The position numbers and the translations under genes were made by a program. Positions 1-12,500 of a stretch of DNA of 64,000 bases are shown here, piece by piece; position 1 is the stretch's first letter, and each line of letters starts with the position of its first letter. This DNA is from Coturnix japonica (Eukaryota; Chordata; Aves; Galliformes; Phasianidae): positions 3,777,141-3,841,140 of the forward strand of contig NC_029541.1 of the NCBI RefSeq assembly GCF_001577835.2. Direction: 5' to 3'. The notes beneath the pieces are model-generated. The model saw only the letters and a program-made list of their open reading frames with translations, was not told the origin of the DNA and ran no database searches.

Positions 1-1843
1 AAAACCTTCCCTTTCTTCCCAGAAAGAGAAGTTAAAGTGGGGCAGCCTAACAGCAGTGTGGTTCATTGCCCACTGCTGTCAAGGACAGTTTAACCTTTCC
101 TGACAGCATACTGCAGGAGTAGGAAAGCTTCCTGTTATCCATCACCTGCTGGATGCTTCTCCCATCTCCTTCCCAGAAGTGATATCGGCTTCATTCTCAG
201 TGCAGACATAGCAGTCATAGTAAGACAGCTGCCAGGGAGAGTACTGGTTCCTTTTAGCTGCACTGCTAAGAGTCTTCTAATTGAAGTATGCCCTTATGCA
301 AAGTAATTTACAAGTCACTGTCTTGAAAGCTCGTAAAGCTGAACAGCTTTAAACTAAAGCTTAGCTTTAGCATTTAAGTATTCAAACAAATAAGCCAGAG
401 CCAACAAAAGCAGAAGAAATCCAGAGATATTCAAGCTTAAGTACTTTAATGTACAAAACCTGAACACGATACAGTATAAATACACACTGGAGTGGTTTGC
501 TTTAAGTATTTCACCCATACCTTAAAAGTTGATATGACTCCACTGAGCATCCTCAGCTGAAAGTAGAATCTGAAGCATTCCTGGAACATGCTAAGCCTGC
601 ACAAGTGTAACATTCTACACCATACTTCCATACGGAACATTTCCTCATATAGGAAGGTCCAAAAGTGAAACTTACCCTAATTAGTCATTCCTCAGTGCTG
701 CCAAGCAAAAGAACTTGTCTTATCCTCCCCATACTCTCCTAAGCAAAGGATTTTGACCATGTAAATATAAGCTAGCTTGCAAGATTTAAGCTTTAGCAGA
801 ATGCAGCTACTGTGGTTTAACCCATCAGTTTCAATACATCTCCACGTGTTATGGCATTACCCATACTCTCTAAAGACTCACGTTTCAGTTGTCTTAAGAG
901 CTGTGACAACTGTACTTCTGTACACATTTGTTCAGCATGTGAACCATACCAACACACTTCAGGCAGAGGAGATTAAACCCAGCTCAGCATGACCTGGTTA
1001 GAGAGGCATTTCAACCCAACTGAACCCAACATCTGACTCAATCGAGTTCAGAGAGCGCTTAAAATAGATTTAACTGAAATACCAGCACAGACTGTAACCC
1101 AAGGAAGCCTCTTATTCACACAAAGCTATTCTGAAGTGAGTGCTGCAGCAGCTTTCCATTGTCAAAACCACTCAGAAGCAAAGCGGTGTAATTACCGATT
1201 TAATGGTGACTGTAACTGCTGGGACGCATTCAAACACTCTGCAAGATACCATACAATAACATGGTAAGGCAGTAACTACTTCTCCAATGCAAACCTGGTA
1301 TACAAGTATTTGGCAACCTTCACCCAGATCCAGATTAATGTAAATTCGACAGCTCCCAGTTATTCCTTCCAGCGGGTGATCCAGTATTCAGGATCTTAAC
1401 TTCTTGTTAAGCACTGTAAGCAACTGCTTTCAGGCTAGACTGAGAAAAAAGAGCTTTTACTCCTACTTTTACTACTACAAATTTACCCAAACTGTAGCAG
1501 TGCCGGATGGTCATGGGTACTTCTGAGCTTAATGACAAGAGTCAAAGGTAAGGGTTTTTCTTAACAGAATCCTGAACTTAGCTTAAAAGCCACTGATGCA
1601 TGTATTTAAGTTACGTGAGATAGTCTGAACTTGAGCCCTGGGAGACCAGCTTTCAGAACTAAGCTTTTATCCTCTAAACAAAGAATGAAAAGGCTTTACT
1701 TCCACAGACTTAAGATAAGCTGAAACTATCAATATCGAGGTAGTACATAAAGTGAAAGCCTTAAATCAAATGCTATTAAGAATATTCCAGCCCTCTCTCT
1801 GGAAGGTGAGAACTAATTAACACCCACCATTGGGTGTTCTTAC
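1..1843 (-). other. RSBN1 intron 2 (partial)
   Basis: This is intronic sequence downstream of the exon 2 donor at 1839-1843. I saw no exon matching the next human RSBN1 block (VNRTYCCGTYRAGPM) on the minus strand. Short ORFs here show no similarity I recognise. Confidence 0.7.
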
Positions 1844-4800
1844 CTGAGAGTGAAAATTCGAAATTGTCGTCGTTTCAATGTCCTTCTTGCCCAATATTTC
1901 CATTTTCACTGGAGTGTTAGGGAAATTAAAAGCAAAGTAATCCAGGAAGTCTGGTAAATAAGCAGCTGCTCCATGTACTATGGCCAAAGCATAATAAGCT
2001 GCATTTTTATCATTTTCACTGAACGACAAAGCAAGAAACTCTTCTGCAAATCTCTCCATCTCCACTGGAGACAAAAATGAGAGTTCATCCATGTAGGCGT
2101 GAAGGACCAGGGCACCACCATTAGACTGATGTTCTTCATGAATGAAGTTACTGAATTTAGTGCCAGTTTTCAAGAAGCTGCTGCGAACAGAGTGCTCCTG
2201 GTGTGTCACAAACGGGGTCTGCACTCCCTGGGGTACTCGATACTCCTGCATGCCCAAATTCAGTCTGCAGAGCTGCTCATCCTTAAGATACCTGAAGGAT
2301 TCCTTGTTCATTTCTAAGTTATCACACTGTCCTTGAGACAAAGTCTCTTTGTCAATGCGGGTGAGTCCAGCGCACACTGTCTGCACTTCTTTGTTGTACA
2401 TCTTCAGCCGTTTGCCCCTCACATCTTCCCGATGTTTCTTTTTCTTTTTTTTCTTTATCTTCTTCATAATCAGACTGTCAGCTCGTTGGGTTTTGCCATT
2501 TTCATCTTGAGTTTCTAGCAGCAATAACAGAAAGAAGATTAGAGTTCTGCACTGCAGCACATTCATCCTAAAAGAACAAAGACCGCAATTCCTACTGCTT
2601 GTTCCCACTAAGACTGACCAATGGTAACACCTTGTCTTTTGACTTAGAATAAAACAATGGAACAGAAACACAGCAGATCCCTTCCTAAAGGGAAATCTCT
2701 CTAAACTCCTGGCTTTTCCTATTAAAGAACTGAACTACCTGAGACACAGAAAATATTTTAAATGAAATTAAGCTTTGTATTCAGTGGAGTAGAAACTGAT
2801 AAAGTAAAATATAGAGGGATAGGGACAATACAAACAGCACAAGGAACCCAAATGAACCCATGTTTTCAGTTACCTTGCACCAGGCTGTTTTACAAGGGAC
2901 TGTCAGGCTAAAAAGTGCTGACTTATCAGTATTGGTTTGTTTTTTGAAGTTAATCTACCTTGAAAATGCTGAAAGGCTTAGAGAGATGAACGGGAGGAAT
3001 CTGTCAAGCAACACGCAGCTTAATTGCTTATCTATCAGGATTAGCAATACTTCAAATAAGGTGGCAAGTAATGATAGGAATCTGCTGGTCCAGCTGCTAC
3101 AAAACCTGAATTGCTCAGATTTCAATCTGCCTGAATCAAAGAACGCGACGTACATAAAACCTAAAGTGCCACATTGTCTGAATAAGCGACAGAGCAACCT
3201 GCTGCTGATGGCAATACCTGACCATGACATGTAATAACTAAAGCATTCCCAGCTTCCTAAGCACAGAACTTCACGCTAACAAAACTTCCCTTGTATGCAA
3301 AGCTACAGTTTATATTTCCTTTCTTCTCCTGCTGCACTTGAAGTGAGAGGGGAAAAAAGCCACGTTACAGTCATCTAGGAGAAAAGCTGCAATAACAAAT
3401 ACACGCAGCTCCAAGTTACTTCGTTTCAGCACGGTATTTAACTGTATCATTAATGCTTTGCTCTCAGAGCTCTGTACTGGAGATGGTTGACCTTCTTAAG
3501 AGCCTCTTGTAGCAAACAGGGTTTCTCATGAAAGAAATAGTTGATTGCTTCATACTAACTCCATACAATTGCTTTAGGACCTGAAAGACAAGTTTTGCTG
3601 TTATGCCCCAGATTCTACAAGAAGCAATTGGCTTTATTTTCTATTACTGCTAGAGAAGGCAGAGCAGAAAGGCAGCACCAGTTGTTTTGGTGATTCAAGT
3701 GATGCAGCACCTTGAATAAGTATCACTGAAGGTCTCAGAAGTTAAACAGGCACAACCTCACTCATTTAACTAAGCTCTCAAGTACAGGTGCTGCTTTCCC
3801 AACCATAAGGAGTGAACTGAAAGGCATCTTCAATATCTCCAACCTGAGATTCGGTTTAAACAACTCAAATACGCAGCAGTTTTCACTCAGTATCTTCTTG
3901 TTTAAAGATAGCCCTGAATAACAGACGTGCATGCTGCATTTTGGAACACCACCAAAGACAATGGAGATGTTCACTGCAATCTGCGGCCAGAACTGACATA
4001 CAGAGGCATTCCCAATCTATATTTCCTAATTATAACATCAGTGCATTCATCGATTGTACAACCTCCACTAGTTTTGCCCATTCTTAAGACACAACAGCTG
4101 AAGTTTACACTTCAGACCTGTAAGCACCTGCATTCCAGCTTTCCTTGTCATATCTATTCCTGAAGCAGAACTCAGGGTATCATCCTCACTACAGCTGCCT
4201 TTGTGCTACCATCCCATCCACACTCCTCCCAAGAAGCATTTTACTACCATTAACCTGTGAGACACTGAGCTTGCACTACATAAGACCTTAAATAGCGATT
4301 CTTAACTGCGGACCTGAGGCATTTAGTTAGAAGTAAAAAAGCTGCATCTCAGTTCAGGTAAAGCAAAGCCCAAGAGAACAAGGCTTTGCTATCGAAGCAG
4401 TCGTGCTCCGAGGGCAGCTCCGAACAGCAGCAGCCACAGCTTGGCGTTGCACCGTCCATAGGTGAGTACTGGGCTGGGCCGTAGCTCGTCTCCCACCTTT
4501 CCCCCCGAGGAATCACAGAATGACCCGGGTTGGAAGGGACCTCAAGGATCATGTAGTTCCAACCCCCCTGCCTGGCAGGGCCACCAAACATACACCTTTA
4601 CTAGATCAGGTTGCCAATGGCCCCGTCCAACCTGGCCTTGAACACCTCCAAGGATGGGGCATCCACAACCTCCCTGTGCAGCCTGTTCCAGGGCCTAACC
4701 ACTCTCCTAGTGAAGAACTTCCCCCTAACATCCAACCTAAATCTTCCCTCTTTTAACTTCAAACCATTTCCCCGTGTCCTGCTATTATCAGCCCTTTCCA

Positions 4801-5497
4801 AGAGTTTAAGGGAAGAGTAAGTTCCCTTCAGGTATTGAAAGGCTGCAATGAGGTCACCCCGCAACCTTCTCCAGGCTGAACAAACCCAACTCCCTCAGCG
4901 TGTCCTCATAGGGGAGGTGCTCCAGCCCCCTGATCATCTTCGTGGCCCTTTCCAAAATCTCCATGTCTTTGCAGTAAGGAACAGGGTAAGGAAGGTAAGG
5001 TAAGAGGGTAAAGAGGCCGAGCGCAGCGCCCCGGGCTCGGAGGTTGTGGGGGGACCCGAGGCCGGGCAGGGAGCGCGAGCGGCGGCCGCTCCCGTCTCAC
5101 CTCGCTTGCTGGGCCGCCCGGCCGCCCCGTCCGCAGGGCTGCCCCGCCTCGCCTTCTGCGGCTGCAGCACGGCGGGGCGATGCCGGTGGTGATGGTGTCG
5201 GCGCTCCTCGAGCGCGGCGGGCGGCGGCGGTAGACTGAGCGAGGAGAAGGCGAACAGCCCGGCGGCGGCGGCGGGCAGGCCGGGCAGAGCGGCCGGGGGC
5301 AGCGGCTCCGCCGGGCCGGGCCCAGCCAGCAGCGCTTGGTTCAGCCGGGCCCGTTTGCCTCCAGCCGTATCGCCGGGAGCCGCCCGCCGCCGCCGCCCGC
5401 CGCCCCGAGGCCGCCCGGGCCTTTCCCCTGAGGGCAGCGGGGGCGGCTCCTCCGGGGCCCGGGATACGGCGCGAACCGCAGCGACCTGCGCGGCCAT
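1844..5497 (-). CDS. RSBN1: RSBN1, exons 1-2 only (5' part of gene)
   Basis: Round spermatid basic protein 1, a nuclear protein related to C. elegans DPY-21, a JmjC-type H4K20me2 demethylase. Exon 1 is 5101..5497 and exon 2 is 1844..2514; the remaining exons, with most of the JmjC region, lie left of the window. Exon 1 encodes a low-complexity Pro/Ala/Arg-rich N-terminus with a short His run ([10 protein letters not shown]) like the human HKHHHH stretch. Exon 2 carries the lysine run [14 protein letters not shown] and conserved segments such as [28 protein letters not shown] and [18 protein letters not shown]. The splice KR-G|AA-TQDENGK restores the human frame. The donor of exon 2 is CTCAG|GTAAG. 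I chose the MAAQV start at 5497 because it aligns with human EMAAQVGAV; an in-frame upstream ATG at 5554 would add 19 residues. Identity is firm, the start is not. Confidence 0.93.
2515..5100 (-). other. RSBN1 intron 1
   Basis: The intron is bounded by a GTGAG donor at 5096-5100 and a CTAG acceptor at 2515-2516. Its promoter-proximal part holds a CR1 fragment. The rest is unremarkable AT-moderate sequence. A 124-codon plus-strand ORF at 2860-3234 matches nothing I recognise. Confidence 0.75.
4511..4971 (-). mobile_element. CR1 LINE, 5'-truncated 3' end
   Basis: This is the reverse complement of a chicken-repeat-1 non-LTR retrotransposon. The element's 3' terminus lies at the left, where the typical CR1 end appears reversed (AATCACAGAATGACCCGGGT, then TTGGAAGGGACC). 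Reading the minus strand, 4601-4864 still encodes the C-terminus of the CR1 ORF2 reverse-transcriptase protein, with the recognisable pieces [21 protein letters not shown] and [14 protein letters not shown] spanning its end. Only about 460 bp remain, the usual 5' truncation. It lies in RSBN1 intron 1 in the same orientation as the gene, about 130 bp from the exon 1 donor. Without its ORF2 start and promoter it is not autonomous. Confidence 0.92.
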
Positions 5498-5720
5498 TTC
5501 ACTGCCTGCCTCACACACATTTAAATGGCCCGAGCGCCAGACGGCACTGCGCATGCGTCGCGCAGAGCCACCTAGGAGTTGTAGTTTGAGGAGGGGAGAC
5601 GGGAAGTGTAGTCCGGCCGAGGGCGCATGCGTGGTGCAGTGACGCGCCCTGCGTTACGTCAGTGAAAAGGGCGGGAAGACAACGGTCTCTCAGGGCCGCG
5701 GTTCCAGATGAATTCCGGCC
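4990..5720 (-). promoter_or_regulatory. CpG-island promoter of RSBN1
   Basis: This dense CpG-rich block covers RSBN1 exon 1 and about 200 bp upstream. It includes GCGCATGCG-type motifs (5549-5558 and 5622-5632) resembling NRF1 sites, and a CRE-like TTACGTCA at 5654-5661. The transcription start is likely around 5560-5690 on the minus strand, but no TATA box fixes it. Confidence 0.7.
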
Positions 5721-5900
5721 CTTTATATATATACATATATATAATATATTTTTAAAAAATAAAATTATATATATATATATATATACTTATATATATATAT
5801 AATTATATATTTATTTAATTTATTTAATAATTATATATATAATTATATAACAGTTATATATATAATTATACGTATTATATTTTATATTATTATAAATAAA
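5721..5900. repeat. TA-rich low-complexity block
   Basis: About 180 bp made almost wholly of TATATA, AATTATAT and TTATTTAA tracts, highly self-complementary. It starts abruptly next to the RSBN1 CpG island and ends at the PTPN22 poly(A) signals. It is an (AT)n-type microsatellite region with interruptions. Confidence 0.95.
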
Positions 5901-5902
5901 CT

Positions 5903-5912
5903 TTTATTTATT
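5903..5912 (-). terminator. Predicted PTPN22 poly(A) signals
   Basis: Two overlapping TTTATT motifs on the plus strand give AATAAA twice on the minus strand, about 630 bp past the PTPN22 stop. Cleavage would fall inside the TA-rich block just beyond. This is the best placed signal for the gene. Confidence 0.6.
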
Positions 5913-6542
5913 TACACGGCCTTTGTCACACATCGTAAAACACCATCTAGATTAAATACACCGTCCCACAGTTTAGATATATGGCCTTCAGTGTTCCTGC
6001 CTCACAGATGGTTGTGGGGGGTTTCAGTGAGGGCCAGGCCTGCAGGGTGTTTGTTAAGCAGAAATAACAAAGAAATGTGGTTCAAATGAGGGAAAAAATG
6101 TGAAATATGAGGGAAAATGGACAGTTTGAGATGGGGATTCCCTGTTAGTGCAGGGGGTGGAACACAGGCACAGCAACATGGCGGCCATGGCCCCTCATTG
6201 AGCCTCCACACCATTGAGCATTGCTGGAATCGCTGTTTTCCTTCACAAAGCTCAAACCTGCCCTTGTAAAGTCAATACAATCCCTGATGCAACAAATCTG
6301 ATCATTAGTTAGGATAAAATCAGCTCCTGGGCCTGATATCCGCCCTGTTGTGAATTGAGAGCTCAGCTGGTGGCTATGCGTCCTTCTGTTCTTCAGAGCT
6401 TTGGTTGAAGGATGTGCAAATAGTGCCTCAAATATCCAACGTATTACATGTATTCATTCTGATGGGAACCTTATTGACATGAGCCATCGCAGCGTATCGG
6501 GAGATATTCACTCCTCTGTGACACCAAATCGATCAGGTTCAC
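5913..6542 (-). other. PTPN22 3' untranslated region
   Basis: Sequence between the PTPN22 stop codon (6543-6545) and the predicted poly(A) signals. I saw no other gene or repeat in it. Confidence 0.6.
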
Positions 6543-9500
6543 CTAAATATTCCATGCTGGTGGTGGGTTTCTTGGGCCTTTTGGTTTTATAAATCGACTT
6601 GCAAAGCCTAGGGGGAAAAAATGCACCAAATTAATCATGCTATAAATATTGACTGTGTGATTTCCTGAAATAATGTTTTGTTTTCTTTTTAAAGGCTTGT
6701 CATCCCATGATTTATGATGTAGTTTACTTGAAGCAACAGCCTGTTTTCATCATGAATACGTACCAAAACTAAAGAAAGAGCTCAGCTGATGTGAAGGTGC
6801 AGATTCCGATGGTTTTATCAGTGAAGATGGGCTACAGACACCTGCAAACACAGAGTTGCACTGACACAGTTAGTGATCTTCGTAACTCCATGAAGAATTT
6901 TGAATGAAAATGAAATGAAAAGGATTTTTGCAGCCCTACAGGAGAACACGCTGCCACACATACAGCTGCAGTGCACACAAAGCACTTACTTTTTCTCACG
7001 TTTTTCAGTATTTTCAAACTCTGCAAGGAAAAAAAAGATAAGTACAAAGGTTGTGTCTACGATTCGACAGCTCGGCATCATCACTAGACTTGTTTCCTTG
7101 CTCTAAATGCTCTGGTTGTTTGCTTACCTTGCTTCTCCTGAAGCATTTTGCAGGCTCTTTTGATGATGTTTCAGAAGCTCTATTACTCAAGTCCCAAGAA
7201 CTCGCTGTAGAACTTCTTGTGGGAAGCTGCAGACCTGGGAATATAAAGCAGAACATTTTCTGTGGTCATTCACGAATCCTCTCCCTTCTCTCAGTGCTTT
7301 ATTGCTGCTTTTTGAAAGAAGTCCTCACTTACTTTCTTCATCAGCGAGAACGAACGACTCCGGGGTTCTTTCAGGAAGAGGGGGAGGAGAATCGGAGCAA
7401 TCCAGGTTTGTCTCTGGGAAAGCAAAGACAGGAGGTTTGTGTATCTGCCTTTGAAAATGCATATATCTGTTCAATGCAAGGACTGCAGAACTCTACCCTG
7501 TATCCTCCATTGTGTTAAAGGAAACATATAACGTGCAGTAAGAGGATGTGACTTTACCTGAGCGTGGGCTCCGAAGCTTCAAACTCTGGAAACAAAAAAC
7601 AAGGATAGTATATAATAAGGAAATTGACACAGTGATAGTGCTGGAGAAGAGATAAAACTGCACTAATTTACCTTACTTGGTCTCAGTCTCATTGAGTCAT
7701 TAAACGTCACTGAGGGAGACACACTGCTCTGCTCCAAAGAGGTTCCAGTATTTTCATGTCTAGCTGGAAGCTGAAAATCTGAGGTGGCCAGAGGAAGTTC
7801 TCCTGGAAACAAACACTGCTCTGATCCCCCATGAAGGGCCCTCAGAGCAGATGTCAGTCCCTGCACTTACTGCTAACTGCACTTACCTGATTCATTGGCC
7901 ACAATAAAGGACTCAGGAGTTCGCTCTGGCAGGGGCGGAGGATCATCATCATCTGTCTGGGGCAGGATGTCTAAAGGAGGAGATGTGAGCAGGTTACTGC
8001 ATGGCACACACAGATGAGAACAGAACCTCTGGCATATGAATAGTAAGACTTGTGCACCAAATCCTGATGGAAGGTGGGATGAAACCTCCTGAGGTCCCCC
8101 CCAAGCACTTCCACTTACTCAGTGACAATGTCCTCCCAGTGCTTGGCTGGGCAGTGTGGTGGGACACAGGCCGGAGCGGTGGGGAGGTGGGCACTGTGCA
8201 AGGAGGGCCCTGCACATCCTGCCCAACAGATGGCTCTGGGGATGGTGGCTCATCTGGGGAGAGTGAAGAGAAGTAGGGGTCTTCTGCTGAACAACAGTAC
8301 GGGTAGGGACATTGCCTGCAGTTCCTGTGGCCAGGGGGACAGTCTGCTACTTGGCTTGAGTGGTTCAGCTCAACAGGGAGAAATACATCCTGCTCCTTCA
8401 CCTGGAAGCCTGAGCAGCAGGTATTTGGTGACTGAGAACTCCAGGTGGGCTTTGCAATCCCTCCATCACAAGCCCAGATTTCTCCTTGCTGTGGCAGCAC
8501 AAAAGGTATCGATGTGGTCCGTGCCAGAGGTACTTTGCCGTGGGCCCCTCTCCTGCCTGTTCCCTGCAGCTCCTGGTCCAGCAGCAGCTGCTCAGAGGAC
8601 CTGCTGCTGAGCTGCACACTGCGGTGCTTCTGAAGGGCTTCTCCTGCACTCCACATCTTGACAGCAGCTGCATGTCTGGTGCTGCTGATGTTCAGAGTGC
8701 CAACAGAGACCGCTGGTCTGATGGAAGGGCCTCTGTCCCCAGAGCTGCCCCGTGCTGCTGTGGCAGACAGGGATGTCAGCGGTGCTTCATTTTGTACCAA
8801 TGGAGGAATATATTGGTGCACATCTTGGTCCTCTTGTCCCAAGCTGCAACAAAGCATGGCAGCGTGAAGTCAGAGGCATCAAGCACTCAGGGATCTGTTA
8901 GCCCATTAACAAGGCCCCGGAGCATTGCTTATAAGGGCAGATCAGTCCTCTGGGAACACAGAGCCTGCCCAGTTCAACATGGAGCTACAGGGAAGCCCTG
9001 TTTGGCTACCATTAAATGGGGAACACAGGAGGACCCTTTAGGCAGCTAGAGCAGTCCTAGTGGTGTTTTCCAACCATGGTGATTCTATGATCCCACAAGA
9101 TACACAGGAAAAGTGCATCTTCCTGAAATAATAGAGGTAACTGAAAATACAAGGGACACTTGGGTGGTGACCTTACCAGGTCAGCAAACTCAGAGAATAA
9201 ATATCTTCCACAGGGGTCAGCAGTGGCTTGGGTACAGGATGCCTTGTTAGAACCTGATGGAAGAAAGCGAGAGAGTGTAGAAAAAGAATGCAAAGAGCAC
9301 AAACGGGCTATTTCAGGAGACAGAACTTCTGCCAACTATTTGTAATGATTAACAGAGTTTGGGAATGACAAACACCAGTTTGGAAACGTCAATTTGGCAC
9401 TTTTCAGCCTTTACTTAAGAGTGGCAATTCTTAACTTCTTCATTTCTACAAGACTGCAGACAGCTACAGAGGCAACGTAACGCTTGTGTCTGCAGCCAGA

Positions 9501-12500
9501 GAATAAGGAGAAGCTGTTGGTGTTGGGGCTGTTCCTGTTTACGTAACTTCACATTCTCCCTCAGAAGTGCATGAGATTTGAAATACTTTGACATGGCTTT
9601 TCACAAGATGAAATGGCAGGTGAGGAACCAGGGGCCACATAAACACCTCAGTGAATTGGAGGCTTCTGTTCTAATAGAATTATGAATAAATAGGGCAAAA
9701 TGTGATGTATTCCATTCTGCAATAGGAGGTTAAACCTGCTGTGCCTCAGGCCGCAAGAGGCTGCGTGTTTGTCCTAGTGGCTTTTACCTGTGAAGAAGCA
9801 GAATCTTCCTGAGCATCCAATGCTTCAATCTGTCTTTTGAAGAGCTCAATGACAGCATTGTAAACCAGCTTGTACTGCTCCTGCACTCAACAAATAAAGA
9901 GACGTGAAAACCAATACAATACAAGTCACCCCTGGTCACCTATCACCCAAATCAAACATCAGCCCCTGTGAGAAGCTGCCACTTTGTGGTCTGGTGGCAG
10001 GACAAGTTCTCAGAAGAAATAGAAGCTGCAGTTTCCACGGGGTTGAGACCAAAGCATTTGGTTTTTTTCTGTTAGCTGCTCACACAGCTCTGTTCTGCAC
10101 TGAGCTTCCTCTTCAATCGCTCTCAGTTGAGAAGAGTTTCCACTTTATTTCCTAGATGGCCGTTTGTTTCACAGCATTAAGGGTTCAAAAAATGGCTCTG
10201 CAAGCATTAAACTATCACAGCTGCCTACAGAGAAGTGGTCAGAAATTCGTTTCTGCAAAATCATTCCTCTGCTCAGAAAAGGGACCTTACGGAACAACTG
10301 CACCCTCAGTTCCCAGCCCTGCAGCCATTCTGTGCTCCCTTACTGTGAGCCCTCCTGGGGAGGTGCTGAGGTTTCAGTTCTGGTGGTATTCCAGTAGCCA
10401 GCATTTACCTTGGTCTGCACTATCGAAGGCCTTTGTGTGCGCATCTCCTGGATCAGGCTGAATATACTGAAGTTCACTGGAACAATCTTGCAAGAAAGAG
10501 AAGTTATTAAAACTTAAAAATGAAAGCAGGACTCTGTAAAGTGTGGAGAGACACATACAGACAGTCAACTCGTATTGAAGACTGAAGGCCAGTGCCAACC
10601 CAAGACCTGGAAGCTGAAGTCCAAGCCAAGAGCAGCGGGAGCAGGAAGGTCTGCAACCTGCCTGCACAGATGCAATGTATGTGAGCACACGTGGTGGGGC
10701 TGACACCTACCCCATCCTTAAGCAGCTTCCAGGTGTAGTCAATGGCACAAACAACTCCTGTTCTCCCGCAGCCAGCACTGCAACAAGAGTCACAGAAGGG
10801 TTGCTAGCAGAGATCAGAGATGGGCAGGCTATATTCTCCAACAAGGGTATTGAGAAAGCCCTACAGCCTCGCATCCCACACCACAGACAGCACAGACTGC
10901 ACTACCCATCCCTGTGGGGAGGCCAGGGAGGCACCGGGCACACCCTGCCCTGCATACACTCACCTGCAGTGGATGCAGATGGGGATGCTGTCATCTGGCT
11001 GGTAGCAGCGAACCTCACCAATGAGCTCCAGAATGGGGTCAATGGAAGAGGGAATGTCGTGGTCGGGCCAGTTCTGGTAGTGGAATTGGTGGATGGTGCG
11101 CACTGCCTGCGGGAGGAGAGAAGTGCTGGCAGGACACTGACGTGGCCATCAGCACAGTGAGCTGAGCTGCTGTGCTGCAGCCATCTCTAAGTTAAGCCAG
11201 CCAAGATGCTTCTCCTGCCTTAACTTTTCTACTTACTTCATTCAGGGTCACTTTTAAAGTCCTGATCACATATTCATTTTTCTTTTCTTCAGCTTCCTGC
11301 AGAACAAGAATTAAAGTCACGTTTTCTGCAGATGGCAGCAGTTTCCAGTGCACGTGCTGTGGTGTGAAGGTGTGAAGGTGCTTTACTCACACAGGTGATG
11401 GAGAAGGGACCGCACTGCAGGGAGGGGTCTCCCACCTCTGCCCAGTACCGCTCACATTTTTTCTGTAGCAAAAAGCAAATACCTTGTTATTCATTGCTGC
11501 CCACCTGTTGCACCTCCACCTTGTCCTGGCCCTGCTGCAACACAACCAACTCAGTACGTTACTCACCTTCCCCATTTCAAACTCCATGCAGGCCATGACC
11601 ACGATCTGCAGCAAGAAGGTTTGTTAGAAGAGTTCTTTAATCCAGGCAGAGAAATCAGCCCCGTTGTCTGGGGCTGCTCATTGGCCATAAAGGAGTTACT
11701 TGGACTGCCCTCCCAGCATCAGACAAAGCAAACTCAGGACACCACCCACAGCTCTGGACCTTCCCAGCACAGGGCTGGATGGATGGGAACACATCCCAGC
11801 TCAAAGGAAGGACACACAGAACACCCGAGTCTGTCTCTTCAGTCACAAAGGAGTTCTGGCTGCTTTTACAGACGACTTTTAATACAACAAAACAAACAAA
11901 TGTGAATCTGCATCTTACCATGACTTCATACTCCCAAATCATCCTCCAAAAGTCAGTGACAGTGGTGGGGAGAGGACCTTGGGTTGCAATGTATGCTCTC
12001 GGCCCATAGACTCCCTGTTTGGATCAGATGTGAAGACACGTTTGCATAGCTCACAAAAAATCACCCCTCTTTCTGAATCCTACTTCTACCCAGTGAGGCC
12101 ATAAGGGGGGACTGCTATACAGTGTGCTATACAGTGCTATACAGGTGTTAGGCACCTAAATTAAATGAAGCAATCGGAAGCCAAGCTGTGAAGACAATCC
12201 CAAAGGCAGAGCCAGAGCCCTGGGGCTGGGCTGGAGGCAACACCTGTCCCAGCACCCAGAGCTGCTGGAGGAGCCCACAGTGCCTTGCCTGCTGCTCACT
12301 GCAGAGCTGAGCAGTGCTGCTCAGCATCCGGCCATCAGCACCCAGGGTTTGGGCAGCCCAGCCCGGCCACAGGCAGTTTTGTGTCATCCCCCCCCCTGGC
12401 AGGAAGCGGGGACTGTGAGCCACAAACTTCTAGCCCAGTAGGCGTGTGGCCCTGAGCCTGCATCCTGGTGCCTCTGTGCTGCTTCTGAAGGGCTTGCAGT

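Noticed and set aside
2860-3234. 124-codon plus-strand ORF in RSBN1 intron 1
   Set aside because: No recognisable similarity; antisense to an intron and without a promoter or splice context.
4934-5100. Extension of the RSBN1 exon 1 ORF into the CR1 element
   Set aside because: A clear GTGAG donor at 5096-5100 and phase-correct joining to exon 2 show that the extension is intronic.
8052-9049. Plus-strand ORFs opposite the large PTPN22 interdomain exon
   Set aside because: They are shadows of the real minus-strand exon 8119..8843.
9057-9335. 92-codon ORF read as PTPN22 coding sequence
   Set aside because: Its frame does not join either neighbouring exon; the other frame does.
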